Assembly (NCBI GenBank): GCA_052400665.1
Contig: JBQTGK010000001.1
Source: JBQTGK01 sp052400665
GTDB taxonomy: Bacteria; Bacteroidota; Bacteroidia; Bacteroidales; Marinifilaceae
Length of the DNA stretch: 64,000 bases
Strand: one strand, 5' to 3'
Part shown: positions 1 through 10,429 of the stretch, in pieces
Layout: the number at the start of each line of letters is the position of its first letter
Position numbering within the stretch: position 1 is the stretch's first letter
The notes under the pieces: generated by a model
Database searches by the model: none
What the model saw: only the letters and a program-made list of their open reading frames with translations
Told to the model about the DNA's origin: nothing
Translations under genes and position numbers: made by a program

Positions 1-120
1 CAAGTCTAATTCTGCAACAATAGGATTTATCGTTTTCTCTATGCTTTTTTGATTCTGTTTGGAAGAACAAGATATCAACATGGCTAGCCCTAAAATGGCT
101 GTTACGTTTACTTTTATCAT
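1..120 (-). CDS. Lipoprotein, N-terminal 40 residues only (gene runs off window)
   Basis: Reading leftwards from an ATG at 120, 40 codons stay open to the window edge. The peptide starts MIKVNVTAILGLAMLISCSS, a lipoprotein signal with a lipobox ending in Cys near residue 18, so the product is probably an outer-membrane or periplasmic lipoprotein. It follows the GH26 gene in the same direction after 27 bases, so it is very likely the next gene of the glycan-utilisation operon, where another glycosidase is common. Too little is visible to assign a family. Confidence 0.7.
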   Translation of the reverse strand, partial: MIKVNVTAILGLAMLISCSSKQNQKSIEKTINPIVAELDL

Positions 121-147
121 TCTATTCTATATTTTACGAACTCTTTT

Positions 148-2121
148 TTACTGATAGATATTCAAAGCTTTTGCATCGGTTTGGAAAAGGGTCTGTGCAT
201 CTTTTTCAAAAGTGACAAAATCGTCTTTCGACTCCGTTGAACTATTGCTATTGGGAATAAATAAGTCATCTTGAGAAGAAGACCATGGAGCATTGAACCA
301 AGCTAAAACCCATGCAATTCGAACCTCACTTCCTCCTTCTTTAATTGCTGCAAGAACCTTCGATGTCCAAAAGTCAGGATCGTTTGTGGTGTATGCATTA
401 CGATCACCCGTCTCTGCTAAAATGGCCACTTTATTGTGCTCGTAAGCAAAATTGCTTAAATCAATTAATTTCGATTTTAAATCTGTTTTAGAAGGCTCAT
501 ACAAATCGAAACCCACAACATCCACATAAGCATCTCCTGGATAGTAAGATTCATTCACTTGGGCATTTGGTGACCATGCAAACAGTACCAAATTCGTTTT
601 CCCTTTGATGTAATCTGCGGCTAACTGATAAAATTCTTTGTACAATTCGGGTGAATGATTTTTTGTTGAAGTTCCCCACCAAAACCAGTTGCCATCCATT
701 TCATGAAACAATCGAAAAACTACAGGAAAACCCAAATCGTTGTTGATGATGTTTAAAATTTCGTCCAATTCAGCATAGAACCATTCGCGTGTTCCGTTCT
801 TATCATTCACAATGTCGTAAACCAATTCCTTATCGGATTGTGTTGATAAATCGGAAAAATAAATGGAATGATCGGTTCTGCTTTGCTGGTGAAAATCGAA
901 GGTAACCACACTTCCATTTTGGTAAGCATGTTTGGCTTCGTTGATATGCGTTTCTTTTTCCTGATCTGTTTTGTAGAGCATGTAGTGAGGATCTATTCCA
1001 TAAACTGCAGGATGATCTCCGGTTACCTCTTTACAATCGGAGGTACTTAAATCGTGACGGATACTGCCCAACTGAAAAGAAAGTGGGTGCTCCTGACCAA
1101 ATAGAAACTGTTCACTATTGGCAATTTTGCCTAAGCTCTTATACAAATTGATTGTTTCTTGCGAAGCATCCGCATCTACCGGTTGATAATTTCCAACCAA
1201 ACGAACTTCAACTAACAAATCGTCGCTTGCACTTAGTCCTTTACTATCGGTAACTTTTAATTGAATGTTATGAATGCCAATTGCAAATTCATGTTCTACA
1301 CTTGCTGTGCTGGCAAATATCTCTCCATTTTCCAGCCACTCAAACTTAGCAATATCTCCCTCAATATCAGAAGATAAAGATCCATCTAAAGAAACCATTG
1401 CTGTTCCAACGCCCTCTTCTACTAAAACTAATTTATCTGCTCCTGCAATTGCTACTGGTGCATTGTTTGAGGCTTCGGTAATGGTAAGTGTGTACTCCTT
1501 TTCACTTTCAGAAGCTCCAATAAGCGTATAATTGAAAGGCTCTTGAAAATTATTTTTACTCTCCCCGGAAACTTGCAATTCCTCTCCTACCAGCAGTCTA
1601 GCATTTTCGGTTAAGGAAAATACTGCTGTTAAATCAGACAAATCGGTTCCATTTAATACTTCGCCTTCAATTTTCTGATCAGTAATCGTAAATACCACAT
1701 TCGGAAGCTCCTGAATTCCAAATGACTTTATTTTTGGATCCTTATAGATGGTCACCGTATAACTTGTTTTGCTTCCATCTTCGGCTTCTACCAAATAAAC
1801 CACTGGTTTTGTAAAATCATTTTGCGTATAACCCGAAGTTTGTATGGTTGTTCCAACAAATACTCGAGCCTTATCAGAAACTTTAAAAACAGCCTTCAAT
1901 TTACTTAAATCAAACTCATCTGGAGCCATTGCTTCTACACTATAATCTGCACCAATAATAAAATCAGCAGACAAACCATCGATCGAAAAACTTTCTAATT
2001 CTGAAAAATGACTTTTCGCCTCATCTTCACTGCACGAAACACTTAGACTTACAATGAGCAATAAAAAACACATAAACCTGATCATACTCTTGTATTTAAA
2101 TGGATTCCCTTTTTCTTTCAA
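148..2121 (-). CDS. Surface lipoprotein glycoside hydrolase family 26 (beta-mannanase-like) with Ig-like and PKD domains
   Basis: 657 aa. A signal peptide ends in a lipobox (SVSC, Cys near 30). Two related Ig-like segments follow (about 38-128 and 130-217), resembling domains of other Bacteroidota surface lipoproteins, then a PKD-type domain (about 222-305, with GSLSSDIEGDI). The catalytic part (about 320-655) looks like GH26: RLFHEMDGNWFWWG holds the probable acid/base Glu474 and AILAETGDRN the probable nucleophile Glu570. GH26 enzymes are mostly endo-beta-1,4-mannanases, with some mannobiosidases and beta-1,3-xylanases, so beta-mannan is the most likely substrate but is not proven. The gene lies 49 bases downstream of the glycan-binding protein gene, in one operon with SusC and SusD. 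The N-terminal domains probably act as a spacer holding the enzyme off the outer membrane. Confidence 0.88.
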   Translation of the reverse strand: MKEKGNPFKYKSMIRFMCFLLLIVSLSVSCSEDEAKSHFSELESFSIDGLSADFIIGADYSVEAMAPDEFDLSKLKAVFKVSDKARVFVGTTIQTSGYTQNDFTKPVVYLVEAEDGSKTSYTVTIYKDPKIKSFGIQELPNVVFTITDQKIEGEVLNGTDLSDLTAVFSLTENARLLVGEELQVSGESKNNFQEPFNYTLIGASESEKEYTLTITEASNNAPVAIAGADKLVLVEEGVGTAMVSLDGSLSSDIEGDIAKFEWLENGEIFASTASVEHEFAIGIHNIQLKVTDSKGLSASDDLLVEVRLVGNYQPVDADASQETINLYKSLGKIANSEQFLFGQEHPLSFQLGSIRHDLSTSDCKEVTGDHPAVYGIDPHYMLYKTDQEKETHINEAKHAYQNGSVVTFDFHQQSRTDHSIYFSDLSTQSDKELVYDIVNDKNGTREWFYAELDEILNIINNDLGFPVVFRLFHEMDGNWFWWGTSTKNHSPELYKEFYQLAADYIKGKTNLVLFAWSPNAQVNESYYPGDAYVDVVGFDLYEPSKTDLKSKLIDLSNFAYEHNKVAILAETGDRNAYTTNDPDFWTSKVLAAIKEGGSEVRIAWVLAWFNAPWSSSQDDLFIPNSNSSTESKDDFVTFEKDAQTLFQTDAKALNIYQ

Positions 2122-2170
2122 TTAAAAGACAGGACATGCCACTCTCGTGACAGTCCTGTATTCTTACTTT

Positions 2171-3859
2171 TTATTCACTATATCTTGGTCCTTCGGTAAT
2201 TACCATTTCGTCTATACTAACTTCAATAGGATTGTCTCCATTCTTGCCAACAATAATTTCAATTCTATCAATTGCCACATCAGGATTTAATCTTTTTAAT
2301 GAAGCATAGTGAGCACCCAATTCGGTACTTCCATCGCTCCAGTTTTCCATATCGGTGTTGAATAAGCTAAACTCGAAAGTTGCCCATTTCCCATTTGTAT
2401 TTGGGAAAAATTTCTGAACTACCACCAAAGCCTCATCGTACTGATACATTCTAACGATTACATATTGTGAGTTTTCTGATGTATTCAATGCAAAAGACAA
2501 ATAAGGATCATCAAAACTTGTTAGATCCATTGCTTTTGTGTCTTTAGAAATCGTCTGATTCCAATAAGCTCCCCAAGCACCTTGTGAACCATCATCCACG
2601 TAAGTGAAAAATTCATTCCCTATAAATGGTTCTATTTCATCTTTTCGGAAATCTAGTGAAGCAATTACATTATCTCCATTCATAAGATCTGGCCATTCAC
2701 TTTCTACCTCAAAATCCATAACTGTGATTTTTGGTAATTTTGTTGATCCACCAATAGCATCACCAATTTCCTGACTGCCATCAAATTTTCCTTCGGTAAT
2801 TTTCACGTAAGCAATATCTAAATCTTGATGAACACCAGCATTACCCGCTTTGAATCCTAATTTAGGCATGAAAGAACTACTATTAAATTCTCCGCCTTCC
2901 CAGCCTTCTCCTAGAGGTTGCGAAATAATAATCCACTCACCATCAGTATCGAAACCATAACCAAAGTGTCTCCAATTTCCTGCTTGATCTTCCATCTGAA
3001 AATAACCTGCGCTTCCCGATGGTGTTCTCACACAGAATGTAAGGTATGGATTCACCAACTTACTTACATCAGGCACTTCAGAAAAGGCCATTTCGCCTGT
3101 TAACTTATCCCAGCTATAACCTGGTGCACGCAAGGAAAAGTACTTCTCTTCATTTCCTAAAACATCACCCGTTTCAACACTTGCTGTTCCTTCTCCAACA
3201 TAAGCGTGCTCACCATTGGAAAAATCCCAAATCACAACTTCCTCGTAGCTGATAAATGGATAAATTACATTCACTTTAGAAACTGCAGGAACTTCGTTTT
3301 TCGCTAAACTCTTAAAAGCTACTTCAGCCAATGTGCCTGCTCTTAAGTTAAGACCTGCCACCGACACTACAATTGAATTAATACTACCCGAGATAACTGT
3401 CGCTGGATCTCCATTGACTGTAATCTCAGTTAATAAATCAACGTTTTCACCTTCAATGGTAAAAGTCAATTCTGTTTGAATATCACTTACCTTACTCACC
3501 GTTGTTGCTGGAATAATAGGCACAAATAATTCAGCCGTTTGATAAGATTGACGGTATTCATTAGTTACCACTATAGGTGCACCATCTACCATCATTTTTC
3601 TTGGAACATTTACCGTTAATGATTTTTCATCTGATGCCAACTGAACATTCGTTCCATCCACATCACCAAAATACACCTTATTCACTTTCGTGAAGTTTCC
3701 CTCTAAAGTTATGGTACTCGAAATTAGTCCTGAATAGGAGCTAACTTCCGAAATTACCGGAACTGGCCAATCAATGTCGTATTCAGTATCATAATCACAG
3801 GATGTAAACATTCCCAGAAATAGAATAGACAGTAATGTATATATGAAATACTTTTTCAT
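2171..3859 (-). CDS. Surface glycan-binding lipoprotein with IPT/TIG domains (SusE/F-position)
   Basis: 562 aa. The start MKKYFIYTLLSILFLGMFTSC is a lipoprotein signal (Cys 21). Residues about 33-200 form two TIG/IPT-like beta domains (the first with SSTITLEGNF and VYFGDV). The rest is beta-rich with many aromatic residues, as expected of a carbohydrate-binding C-terminal part; no catalytic motif is seen. The position directly after susD and before the GH26 gene is where surface glycan-binding proteins sit in Bacteroidota utilisation loci. The likely role is to capture polysaccharide at the cell surface for the GH26 enzyme and the SusC/SusD transporter. The glycan specificity cannot be read from the sequence. 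Confidence 0.75.
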   Translation of the reverse strand: MKKYFIYTLLSILFLGMFTSCDYDTEYDIDWPVPVISEVSSYSGLISSTITLEGNFTKVNKVYFGDVDGTNVQLASDEKSLTVNVPRKMMVDGAPIVVTNEYRQSYQTAELFVPIIPATTVSKVSDIQTELTFTIEGENVDLLTEITVNGDPATVISGSINSIVVSVAGLNLRAGTLAEVAFKSLAKNEVPAVSKVNVIYPFISYEEVVIWDFSNGEHAYVGEGTASVETGDVLGNEEKYFSLRAPGYSWDKLTGEMAFSEVPDVSKLVNPYLTFCVRTPSGSAGYFQMEDQAGNWRHFGYGFDTDGEWIIISQPLGEGWEGGEFNSSSFMPKLGFKAGNAGVHQDLDIAYVKITEGKFDGSQEIGDAIGGSTKLPKITVMDFEVESEWPDLMNGDNVIASLDFRKDEIEPFIGNEFFTYVDDGSQGAWGAYWNQTISKDTKAMDLTSFDDPYLSFALNTSENSQYVIVRMYQYDEALVVVQKFFPNTNGKWATFEFSLFNTDMENWSDGSTELGAHYASLKRLNPDVAIDRIEIIVGKNGDNPIEVSIDEMVITEGPRYSE

Positions 3860-3880
3860 CTGTTTTAAATTTATTAATTA

Positions 3881-5473
3881 CTAATAACCTTTGTTCTGCT
3901 CTAGTCCAAACGTATTCACATCACCTACAGGTAGAGGTAATAAGCCAGCATGTGCTTCGTAATTCGCCTTTGCTGGCAATAAATCTGTTCTTCCAGTCCT
4001 CACCAAATCAAAATAACGAATACCTTCCATAGCCAATTCCATTCTTCTCTCTTTCCAAATAGCACTTAGTAGATCAGCACCAGTATCAGTAATTGGTGCA
4101 ACAGAAGCTCCAGGATAAACGTCGTAAGTAAAAGCAGTGGTCTGTCCAATAGTAGATCCCAAAGGATAAGTTGAAGATTCAGCACGACTGCGAACCTTGT
4201 TCACATAAGTTCTTGCTTCAGCCTCTAAACCTTTATAGTAAGCCGCTTCGGCATGCATTAAAAGAACATCAGCATAACGTATCACCCGTTTGTTGTTTGG
4301 CTGATTGTTATGATTTCCATGACGATTTTCAGTAGCCAAAGCATATTTCCGATTCAGTCTGCATGCTGAAACCAAATCTTTTGTGCTTTCGTGCGACAAA
4401 GTCCATTCTTGTTTGTCCCAAATTTGTTCAACACCATAAAGAACATTAAATTCCTGTCCGTAAATAGCACATTCTCTTCTAGGATCAGCACTACCAAACG
4501 TATTATACAAAGCATCGGTTGGCAAATCAAAACACCATCCCCAATCGTCGCGGTTTCCCATTTGTACAATGGTTGTGTTTCCTACACTTTCGCCCCAATC
4601 ATTATTTGTTGTTTTGTGCTGAATCTCAAAAATTGATTCCTCATTATTTTCCCCTTCCTCTTCGAAAATAGTTGCAAAATTAGAAGCCAAAGTGTACTCA
4701 CCCGATTCAATCACATCTTTAGTTAGCTCATAAACTTCATCCCATATTTCGGCTGTACTAACAGGATATCCGCTTACCTCAAGAGCTGAATTGTAATGAT
4801 ACGATGATTCCTGCATCAACACTCGTGCTTTTAAAGCTCTGGCAGCACCTTTAGTGGCACGTCCCAAATCATTTGCAGCATATCTACTCGCCTCAGGCAA
4901 AGCCACAATTGCCTCACTCAAATCAGTTTTTATAAATTCATAAATGGCAGCTTCAGAACTACGAGGTTCTACCAAATTATCAACTGAGTAATCCGCTTTC
5001 ACAAGAGGTACCGGACCAAATAAAGCAACCAACTTAGAGTAAGAATAAGCTCTTAAAAACTTAGCCTCACCAATAATTCGGTTCTTTAGTTCTTCATCGA
5101 AAGTTGCTGTAGGCAATGAATTCACAATCTCATTGCAACGAACAATTGCAGTGTACAGTAAAGACCATGTTCCTGAACTTACGCTATTTCCCGAATTGGC
5201 GGTAAACATTCTTATGTACTCCCGATCTACCCAATCGAATAAGTCACTACCTCCTTTTAATGCATCATCCGACATAATATCTCCGTATACAAAATATTCA
5301 TCTTTCGATACTGAAGAATAGCATGCATTTAGTCCGGCTAAGGCATTTTCGGGATCATTAAAATATATTTCCGAAGTCTGAGTTCCCAAATTATCCAGCT
5401 CCAAAACACTATCTCCACAAGAACCCATTGCAAAGACAGCTACAACCAGAGACATATACTTGATTAATTTCAT
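3881..5473 (-). CDS. SusD/RagB-family nutrient-binding outer membrane lipoprotein
   Basis: 530 aa. Lipoprotein signal with lipobox MGSC (Cys about 19), then the SusD N-terminal pattern (SEIYFNDPENALAGLNACYS) and TPR-like helices including FLRAYSYSKLVALFGPVPLV. The C-terminal part has the family hallmarks RYADVLLMHAEAAY and IWKERRMELAMEGIRYFDLV and the usual short tail ending LEQNKGY. SusD proteins form the lid of a SusC pore and deliver oligosaccharides to it. The gene lies 21 bases after the susC homologue on the same strand, so the two form the standard pair. Length and motifs are complete. Confidence 0.95.
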   Translation of the reverse strand: MKLIKYMSLVVAVFAMGSCGDSVLELDNLGTQTSEIYFNDPENALAGLNACYSSVSKDEYFVYGDIMSDDALKGGSDLFDWVDREYIRMFTANSGNSVSSGTWSLLYTAIVRCNEIVNSLPTATFDEELKNRIIGEAKFLRAYSYSKLVALFGPVPLVKADYSVDNLVEPRSSEAAIYEFIKTDLSEAIVALPEASRYAANDLGRATKGAARALKARVLMQESSYHYNSALEVSGYPVSTAEIWDEVYELTKDVIESGEYTLASNFATIFEEEGENNEESIFEIQHKTTNNDWGESVGNTTIVQMGNRDDWGWCFDLPTDALYNTFGSADPRRECAIYGQEFNVLYGVEQIWDKQEWTLSHESTKDLVSACRLNRKYALATENRHGNHNNQPNNKRVIRYADVLLMHAEAAYYKGLEAEARTYVNKVRSRAESSTYPLGSTIGQTTAFTYDVYPGASVAPITDTGADLLSAIWKERRMELAMEGIRYFDLVRTGRTDLLPAKANYEAHAGLLPLPVGDVNTFGLEQNKGY

Positions 5474-5494
5474 ATCTTTTATTTTTTGTCTTGT

Positions 5495-8400
5495 TTAAAA
5501 TGTAACATTCACCCCAAAATAAATCACTCTAGGTTGTGGGTAATTACCCAAATCAACTCCAACACCTAAACTTGAAGCATCAGAATCTGCATCAAAAGTT
5601 AAATCGCCAATTTCTGGATCGTAACCACTATAATCAGTAAAAGTGATCAGATTCTGTCCTGATACATAAACACGAAGTTTATCAATCTTGTATTTTTCGG
5701 TCAATGATTTTGGAAATGTATATCCCAGTTGAACATTTTTCAATCTCAAATAAGAACCATCCTCCACATATCGATCAGAAAACTGGGTGTTGTTATTATT
5801 ATCCGACAAGGTTACTCGTGGTTGAGAACCATTTGGATTGTTTACAGGGTGAAAACGATCCATTCGATTTGAATAAGCATTTGAATAATCTTTCACTTCA
5901 AGAGCAAAAATATTCATCCCATTCACGATTTCGCTACCATAAACGCCATACAAATTACCCGAAAAATCGAAACCTTTGTACTCCATACTGAAATTCATTC
6001 CATAAACAAAATCAGGAGTTCCCGAACCTAAATAAGCTCTATCATCAGCATCAATAGTTCCGTTTCCATTTCGATCTACAAATTTAACATCACCTACTTT
6101 AGCGCTTGGCTGAATCGCTGTACCTGCGACTGAATGTGCATTTAATTCCTCTTCACTTCTAAAAATACCATCTGTTTGATATCCATAAAAATAAGCGATC
6201 TCTCTTCCTGCTTCCGTTCTGGTAGTATTCCCCAACTTATCAATGTAACCTCCATCGATAAATGCTTCTGGATCGGAGTTCAGTTTTTTAATTTCATTGG
6301 TAATATAGGAGAAGTTTCCACCGATATTAAAACGTACATCGCCAATTGTTTTTCCATAATTCGCTGAAAATTCGAAACCTTCATTTCGCATGGTTCCAAT
6401 GTTCGCATTAGGTCGATCTTTTGGATAGTAACCAGGCAATGCAACACGTGTAATCATGTCTTTTGTATCTTTAATAAAATAGTCAGCTGTTACATTCAAA
6501 TCTCCATCAAGGAATCCCATATCCAGACCAAAATTCGAAGTCTCAACAATCTCCCATTTTAAATCAGGAGTCGGAATATTAGTAGTTGTTCCGCCTTTAT
6601 AAGCGATATCATTAAACACATAATACATTCCATAGTTGCTAATGTTCGCAACATCCGATCCTGCCTGAGCACTTGCTTCATTACCTACACGCCCCCAACC
6701 AGCTCTCACTTTTAAATTCGAAAATAGGTTCAAATCTTGAATAAAATCCTCTTCGCTTGCTCTCCACGAAGCACCAACAGATGGGAAAAATCCCCATTTG
6801 TTATCTCCAGTAAATTTATTTGATCCATCGTAACGAGCTGTTCCTGTGATCATATACTTATCGGCAAACGAATAAAAAGCTCTGGCAAAAAATGATTCTG
6901 TTCCTCCTTCACCCTGATAGGCTCCTAATTGTTCTTTGTATTCTTTTGCAAGATTCAAATATCGAAGAGCTTCCTCTTCTGGAACATTGATTCCTGTTCC
7001 ACTAAAAGCAGAATTCTCATTAAATGAAGACTCATGTCCTAGAGTCGCAATAACCTTGTGTTTCTCAGAAAATGTTTTGGTATAGTTCAGTAAATTAATC
7101 CATGTCCAACTGTACCATTCACCTCTTTGCTCATACAATTCGCTGTCAGTGCGATAAAAATTTTCACTCAAGTAGTAGCTTGGGCGATAGTCTTTATTAT
7201 GAGTAAATCCTCGCGACATATTAATTGTTGTCTTAAAAGTAAGACCTTCAGTAAGGTTAATATCTAACCATCCTTTTACTCCGTATGAATTGGTTGTATT
7301 TTCAGCATATTTCATATGATCGATTGCCAAAGATGGATTTTGTCCAAAAAATGTCTTTGTTGCAATAAAATTACCATCAGCATCAACTCCAGTATCCATA
7401 GGGCTTGTTGTTAAAGCCAAAGGAATTGGACCGCTGTAAAGTCCTTGCTGAAAATTGCCATTTTTCTTGCGGAATAAATCCAATTGCACACCAGCTTTAA
7501 TGCGACTATTGAATTGATATTCTGTTTTAGAATTCAGCATCATTTTATTAAAATCGGTATTCTTCACCACTCCTTTTTCGTCGTAATAAGAACTACTTAC
7601 CGAATAAGTCAATCTTCTATCAGCTTGATTTTCGGATTGAAAACCACCACGAACACTGAAATTATAATTTTGTTGCACACCAGTTTGAAAAATTTCATCC
7701 TGCCAGTCAGTTCCCGTATAGTTGTTAGCTAAAACGTAGTTAATTCTGGTTTCTAAATCAGAAGGAATTGAAATTCCATCGTTTGCAGCTGCTTCCAATA
7801 TTAATCCACCTTGCTCATTAGCATTTAATAAGTTCACTGGATTAGCAACTTGTCCCACTCCATAATATGAATTAAATGAAAATACCGGTTTATCTGTTAA
7901 AGAACCAGATTTGGTAGTTACAATAATAACTCCATTCGCCCCTTTATTTCCATAAATTGCAGTAGCCGAAGCATCTTTTAACACCTCTATACTTTCAATA
8001 TCTTCAGGTGCAATATGTTCCATATCAGTTCCAGAAGGTATTCCGTCAATAACATAAAGCGGATCGGAATTATTTGTACTACCAACTCCACGAATCCGAA
8101 CTTTCATGCCAGCTCCTGGATTACCCGAACTTTTTGTAATACTAACACCGGCCACTCGCCCCTGCATGGCTTCCACTGGACGATTTGATGCTGCTTTTTG
8201 AAGTGCATCACCAGAAACCGACGCAACAGAACCAGTTAAATCGCTCTTTTTCATGGTACCATAACCAACAACTACCACTTCATCCAATCCAACCATATCT
8301 GTTTTTAACACCACATCAATTATCGATTTATCGAGAGCATCAACCTCCTGATCAACAAAACCAATAAATGAGTAGACAAGTACATTTTGGCTCCCCGAGA

Positions 8401-8593
8401 GAGCAATCTCATATTCTCCATTAATATTTGTTACAGTTCCATTCGTTGTTCCTTTAACAACAACCGTAACACCTACTAATGGCAATTTACTTTCATCAAC
8501 TACCTTACCGGTAAGCATTCTGCTTTGTCCAAAGACGGTCCAATGGCAGGAAAGAAAGAAAATCAATAAAATAAATCGCAGATTCCTTTTCAT
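5495..8593 (-). CDS. SusC/RagA-family TonB-linked outer membrane transporter
   Basis: 1032 aa. Signal peptide, then a carboxypeptidase-regulatory-like domain (about 25-100, LTGKVVDESKLPLVGVTVVV), a TonB-box-like stretch (DEVVVVGYGTMKKSDLTGS) and the plug (about 115-230, PLYVIDGIPSG, IEVLKDASATAIYGNKGANG). The remainder is a 22-strand-type beta barrel with many aromatic and Gly residues, ending in GVNVTF. It should import oligosaccharides into the periplasm using TonB energy, with SusD as lid. It is the first gene of the minus-strand locus; the divergent AraC-type gene at 9060 is its probable regulator. No typical -33/-7 promoter was recognised upstream. Confidence 0.95.
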   Translation of the reverse strand: MKRNLRFILLIFFLSCHWTVFGQSRMLTGKVVDESKLPLVGVTVVVKGTTNGTVTNINGEYEIALSGSQNVLVYSFIGFVDQEVDALDKSIIDVVLKTDMVGLDEVVVVGYGTMKKSDLTGSVASVSGDALQKAASNRPVEAMQGRVAGVSITKSSGNPGAGMKVRIRGVGSTNNSDPLYVIDGIPSGTDMEHIAPEDIESIEVLKDASATAIYGNKGANGVIIVTTKSGSLTDKPVFSFNSYYGVGQVANPVNLLNANEQGGLILEAAANDGISIPSDLETRINYVLANNYTGTDWQDEIFQTGVQQNYNFSVRGGFQSENQADRRLTYSVSSSYYDEKGVVKNTDFNKMMLNSKTEYQFNSRIKAGVQLDLFRKKNGNFQQGLYSGPIPLALTTSPMDTGVDADGNFIATKTFFGQNPSLAIDHMKYAENTTNSYGVKGWLDINLTEGLTFKTTINMSRGFTHNKDYRPSYYLSENFYRTDSELYEQRGEWYSWTWINLLNYTKTFSEKHKVIATLGHESSFNENSAFSGTGINVPEEEALRYLNLAKEYKEQLGAYQGEGGTESFFARAFYSFADKYMITGTARYDGSNKFTGDNKWGFFPSVGASWRASEEDFIQDLNLFSNLKVRAGWGRVGNEASAQAGSDVANISNYGMYYVFNDIAYKGGTTTNIPTPDLKWEIVETSNFGLDMGFLDGDLNVTADYFIKDTKDMITRVALPGYYPKDRPNANIGTMRNEGFEFSANYGKTIGDVRFNIGGNFSYITNEIKKLNSDPEAFIDGGYIDKLGNTTRTEAGREIAYFYGYQTDGIFRSEEELNAHSVAGTAIQPSAKVGDVKFVDRNGNGTIDADDRAYLGSGTPDFVYGMNFSMEYKGFDFSGNLYGVYGSEIVNGMNIFALEVKDYSNAYSNRMDRFHPVNNPNGSQPRVTLSDNNNNTQFSDRYVEDGSYLRLKNVQLGYTFPKSLTEKYKIDKLRVYVSGQNLITFTDYSGYDPEIGDLTFDADSDASSLGVGVDLGNYPQPRVIYFGVNVTF

Positions 8594-9059
8594 AGATTTT
8601 AAATTTTAGTTTTAGGCCATTCAATTTTGATCCTTAGAATCGCAACTATTTTTTGTTGAAAGTAAATGATCAAAAACCTCTTTCGCCTATTTTTTTTGTG
8701 CATTAGCACTTGTTATTTTTACTAATAGTAAATTTCCGGAAATATTTACACCTCAAAATTATATCGATTGCAAATCTCTAACAAGTATTTTTAGATCGTT
8801 GACCGATACTTTTTTATCATTATCACTAAAAAGAACGATTTTTTTCGAAGAGTACACTAACACACTTTCCTACAGTAGCTTTAATAGTGCCTATCTACAC
8901 AAGCACTACTACAGGCCTTAAAAATAAAGCCAAATAGATTCTTAAAGCTTACAAAATTCACATTATTTAATTCAATTCTTCCCCTTAATTGATACTAATA
9001 ATCATTCTCTCATTGTACTATTTTATCATTTTGTGTATTATTGTGAAAAATTAGCACCC
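8594..9059. promoter_or_regulatory. Divergent intergenic control region between susC and the AraC-type regulator
   Basis: 466 bases without a gene. Two small symmetric elements are visible: a perfect palindrome TTACTAATAGTAA at 8719-8731, and inverted arms TAGTGC (8885-8890) and GCACTA (8903-8908) separated by 12 bases. Either could be an operator for the AraC protein, but AraC proteins usually bind direct repeats, so this is a weak inference. No clear TAnnTTTG element was found facing susC. Confidence 0.4.
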
Positions 9060-9938
9060 ATGAAAGATCAAATACACAGGGAGATTACACCCTTAAAAGA
9101 GAACGATTGTTTTTTAATCTTTGATCGTGAAAGAAACGCATTTACGTTTCCAATTCACTTTCATCCAGAATTTGAGATCAATTATATCTCTAATGCACGA
9201 GGAGGTAAACGTATTGTTGGTGATCACATTGAAGAGATCAACGAAAGAGAATTGGTAATGGTTGGCCCTAACTTGTATCATGGTTGGGAAAACTACAAAA
9301 ACGACAGTAATGAACTCCTGCATGAAATCACAATACAATTTCCCAGGGAATTATTCGACGAGAATACCTTAAACAGAAACATGCTTAAACCAATTCGAGA
9401 ATTACTCAACAATGCCAATAGAGGTATTTTATTTTCGAAGGAAACTACAAAAATGGTAGAAGCTAAGCTTATTGCTCTTAGTCAGAAAAGAGGTTTTGAC
9501 AGCTACTTGGCTTTCCAATCATTGTTATATGATCTCGCTATTTCTAGAGAACAAAAATTGCTAACAAATATGTCATTTCACCGTCAGAGTGATTTTCACA
9601 ATAGTGAAAGAATTGAAACCATTTACAAGTACATACAAGAGAATTACCAACAAAAGATTAAACTTGAAGATGCCGCATCACTCGTAAACATGTCGTCAAT
9701 ATCCTTTAGTCGCTTGATTAAGCAACGAACAGGGAAATCTTTTGTGGAATTTGTAATTGAAATTCGATTGGGCTACGCCACTCGTTTATTAATAGAAAGC
9801 AATAAAAGTATTGCTGAAATTTGCTTTGAATGCGGTTTCAACAATATCTCTAACTTCAATCGTATTTTTAAAAAGAAGCAAGCTTGTACTCCTACTGATT
9901 TCAGACTAAATTTTAATGGGATAAAAAATGTTTTATAA
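9060..9938 (+). CDS. AraC-family transcriptional regulator with N-terminal cupin-like sensor domain
   Basis: 292 aa from the ATG at 9060. The frame stays open to a GTG at 9033, but the ATG gives the usual N-terminus. Residues about 20-100 look like an AraC-binding cupin (FHPEFEINYI, VMVGPNLYHGWEN). The C-terminal 100 residues contain the two helix-turn-helix units, with KLEDAASLVNMSSISFSRLIK and the AraC signature IAEICFECGFNNISNFNRIFKK. Divergent from the SusC/SusD locus, it probably senses a mono- or oligosaccharide in the cytoplasm and activates the locus. That the locus has this type of regulator rather than a hybrid two-component system or an ECF sigma/anti-sigma pair is suggested by position only. 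Confidence 0.9.
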   Translation: MKDQIHREITPLKENDCFLIFDRERNAFTFPIHFHPEFEINYISNARGGKRIVGDHIEEINERELVMVGPNLYHGWENYKNDSNELLHEITIQFPRELFDENTLNRNMLKPIRELLNNANRGILFSKETTKMVEAKLIALSQKRGFDSYLAFQSLLYDLAISREQKLLTNMSFHRQSDFHNSERIETIYKYIQENYQQKIKLEDAASLVNMSSISFSRLIKQRTGKSFVEFVIEIRLGYATRLLIESNKSIAEICFECGFNNISNFNRIFKKKQACTPTDFRLNFNGIKNVL

Positions 9939-10429
9939 ATCCCATTAAACAATACCACCACGAACTAATTCCCAGCCACTTAACATCAAACCCTGACTCA
10001 CCCTCTTATTCTACTTAACATGAAGATATTCACCTAATATAAAGATCGTTTTTTTGCATCCAAAAATTTTATGAATTAATCTATCGGAAAACAAGATATA
10101 AACAACTAATCACTAAATAAATAAAAGCTATGCGGAAGGACTTAAAATAATATTTGTGGAGCTTCATATTTTCAAATTTGAATATTCAATATTAATTTAT
10201 AAAATTGATCTAGATAAAACAATATAATAATTGCAATAAGCTGAAAATACCAGCAAAATAGAAATGACTTATTATTAGATAGAATATTAATGCTTATAAA
10301 GAACAAACTTTTACTTCGGGATAACCATAAATTTGCAAAAGAGAAGGAATCATACTGCACTATGATTTGTATGGTAATCGTTTGCTGCATCTAAAGAGAA
10401 AATCTTATCTATAAATAAAGCAAGTGACT
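9939..10429. other. AT-rich intergenic stretch without recognised gene
   Basis: About 490 bases after the AraC gene. The short open frames on the minus strand here have low-complexity, hydrophobic-aromatic translations and no sign of coding. No terminator, tRNA or repeat was recognised. The candidate small RNA begins just to the right. Confidence 0.5.

Noticed and set aside
10172..10390. 72-codon minus-strand frame
   Set aside because: Hydrophobic, low-complexity translation in A/T-rich DNA; no start context or family.
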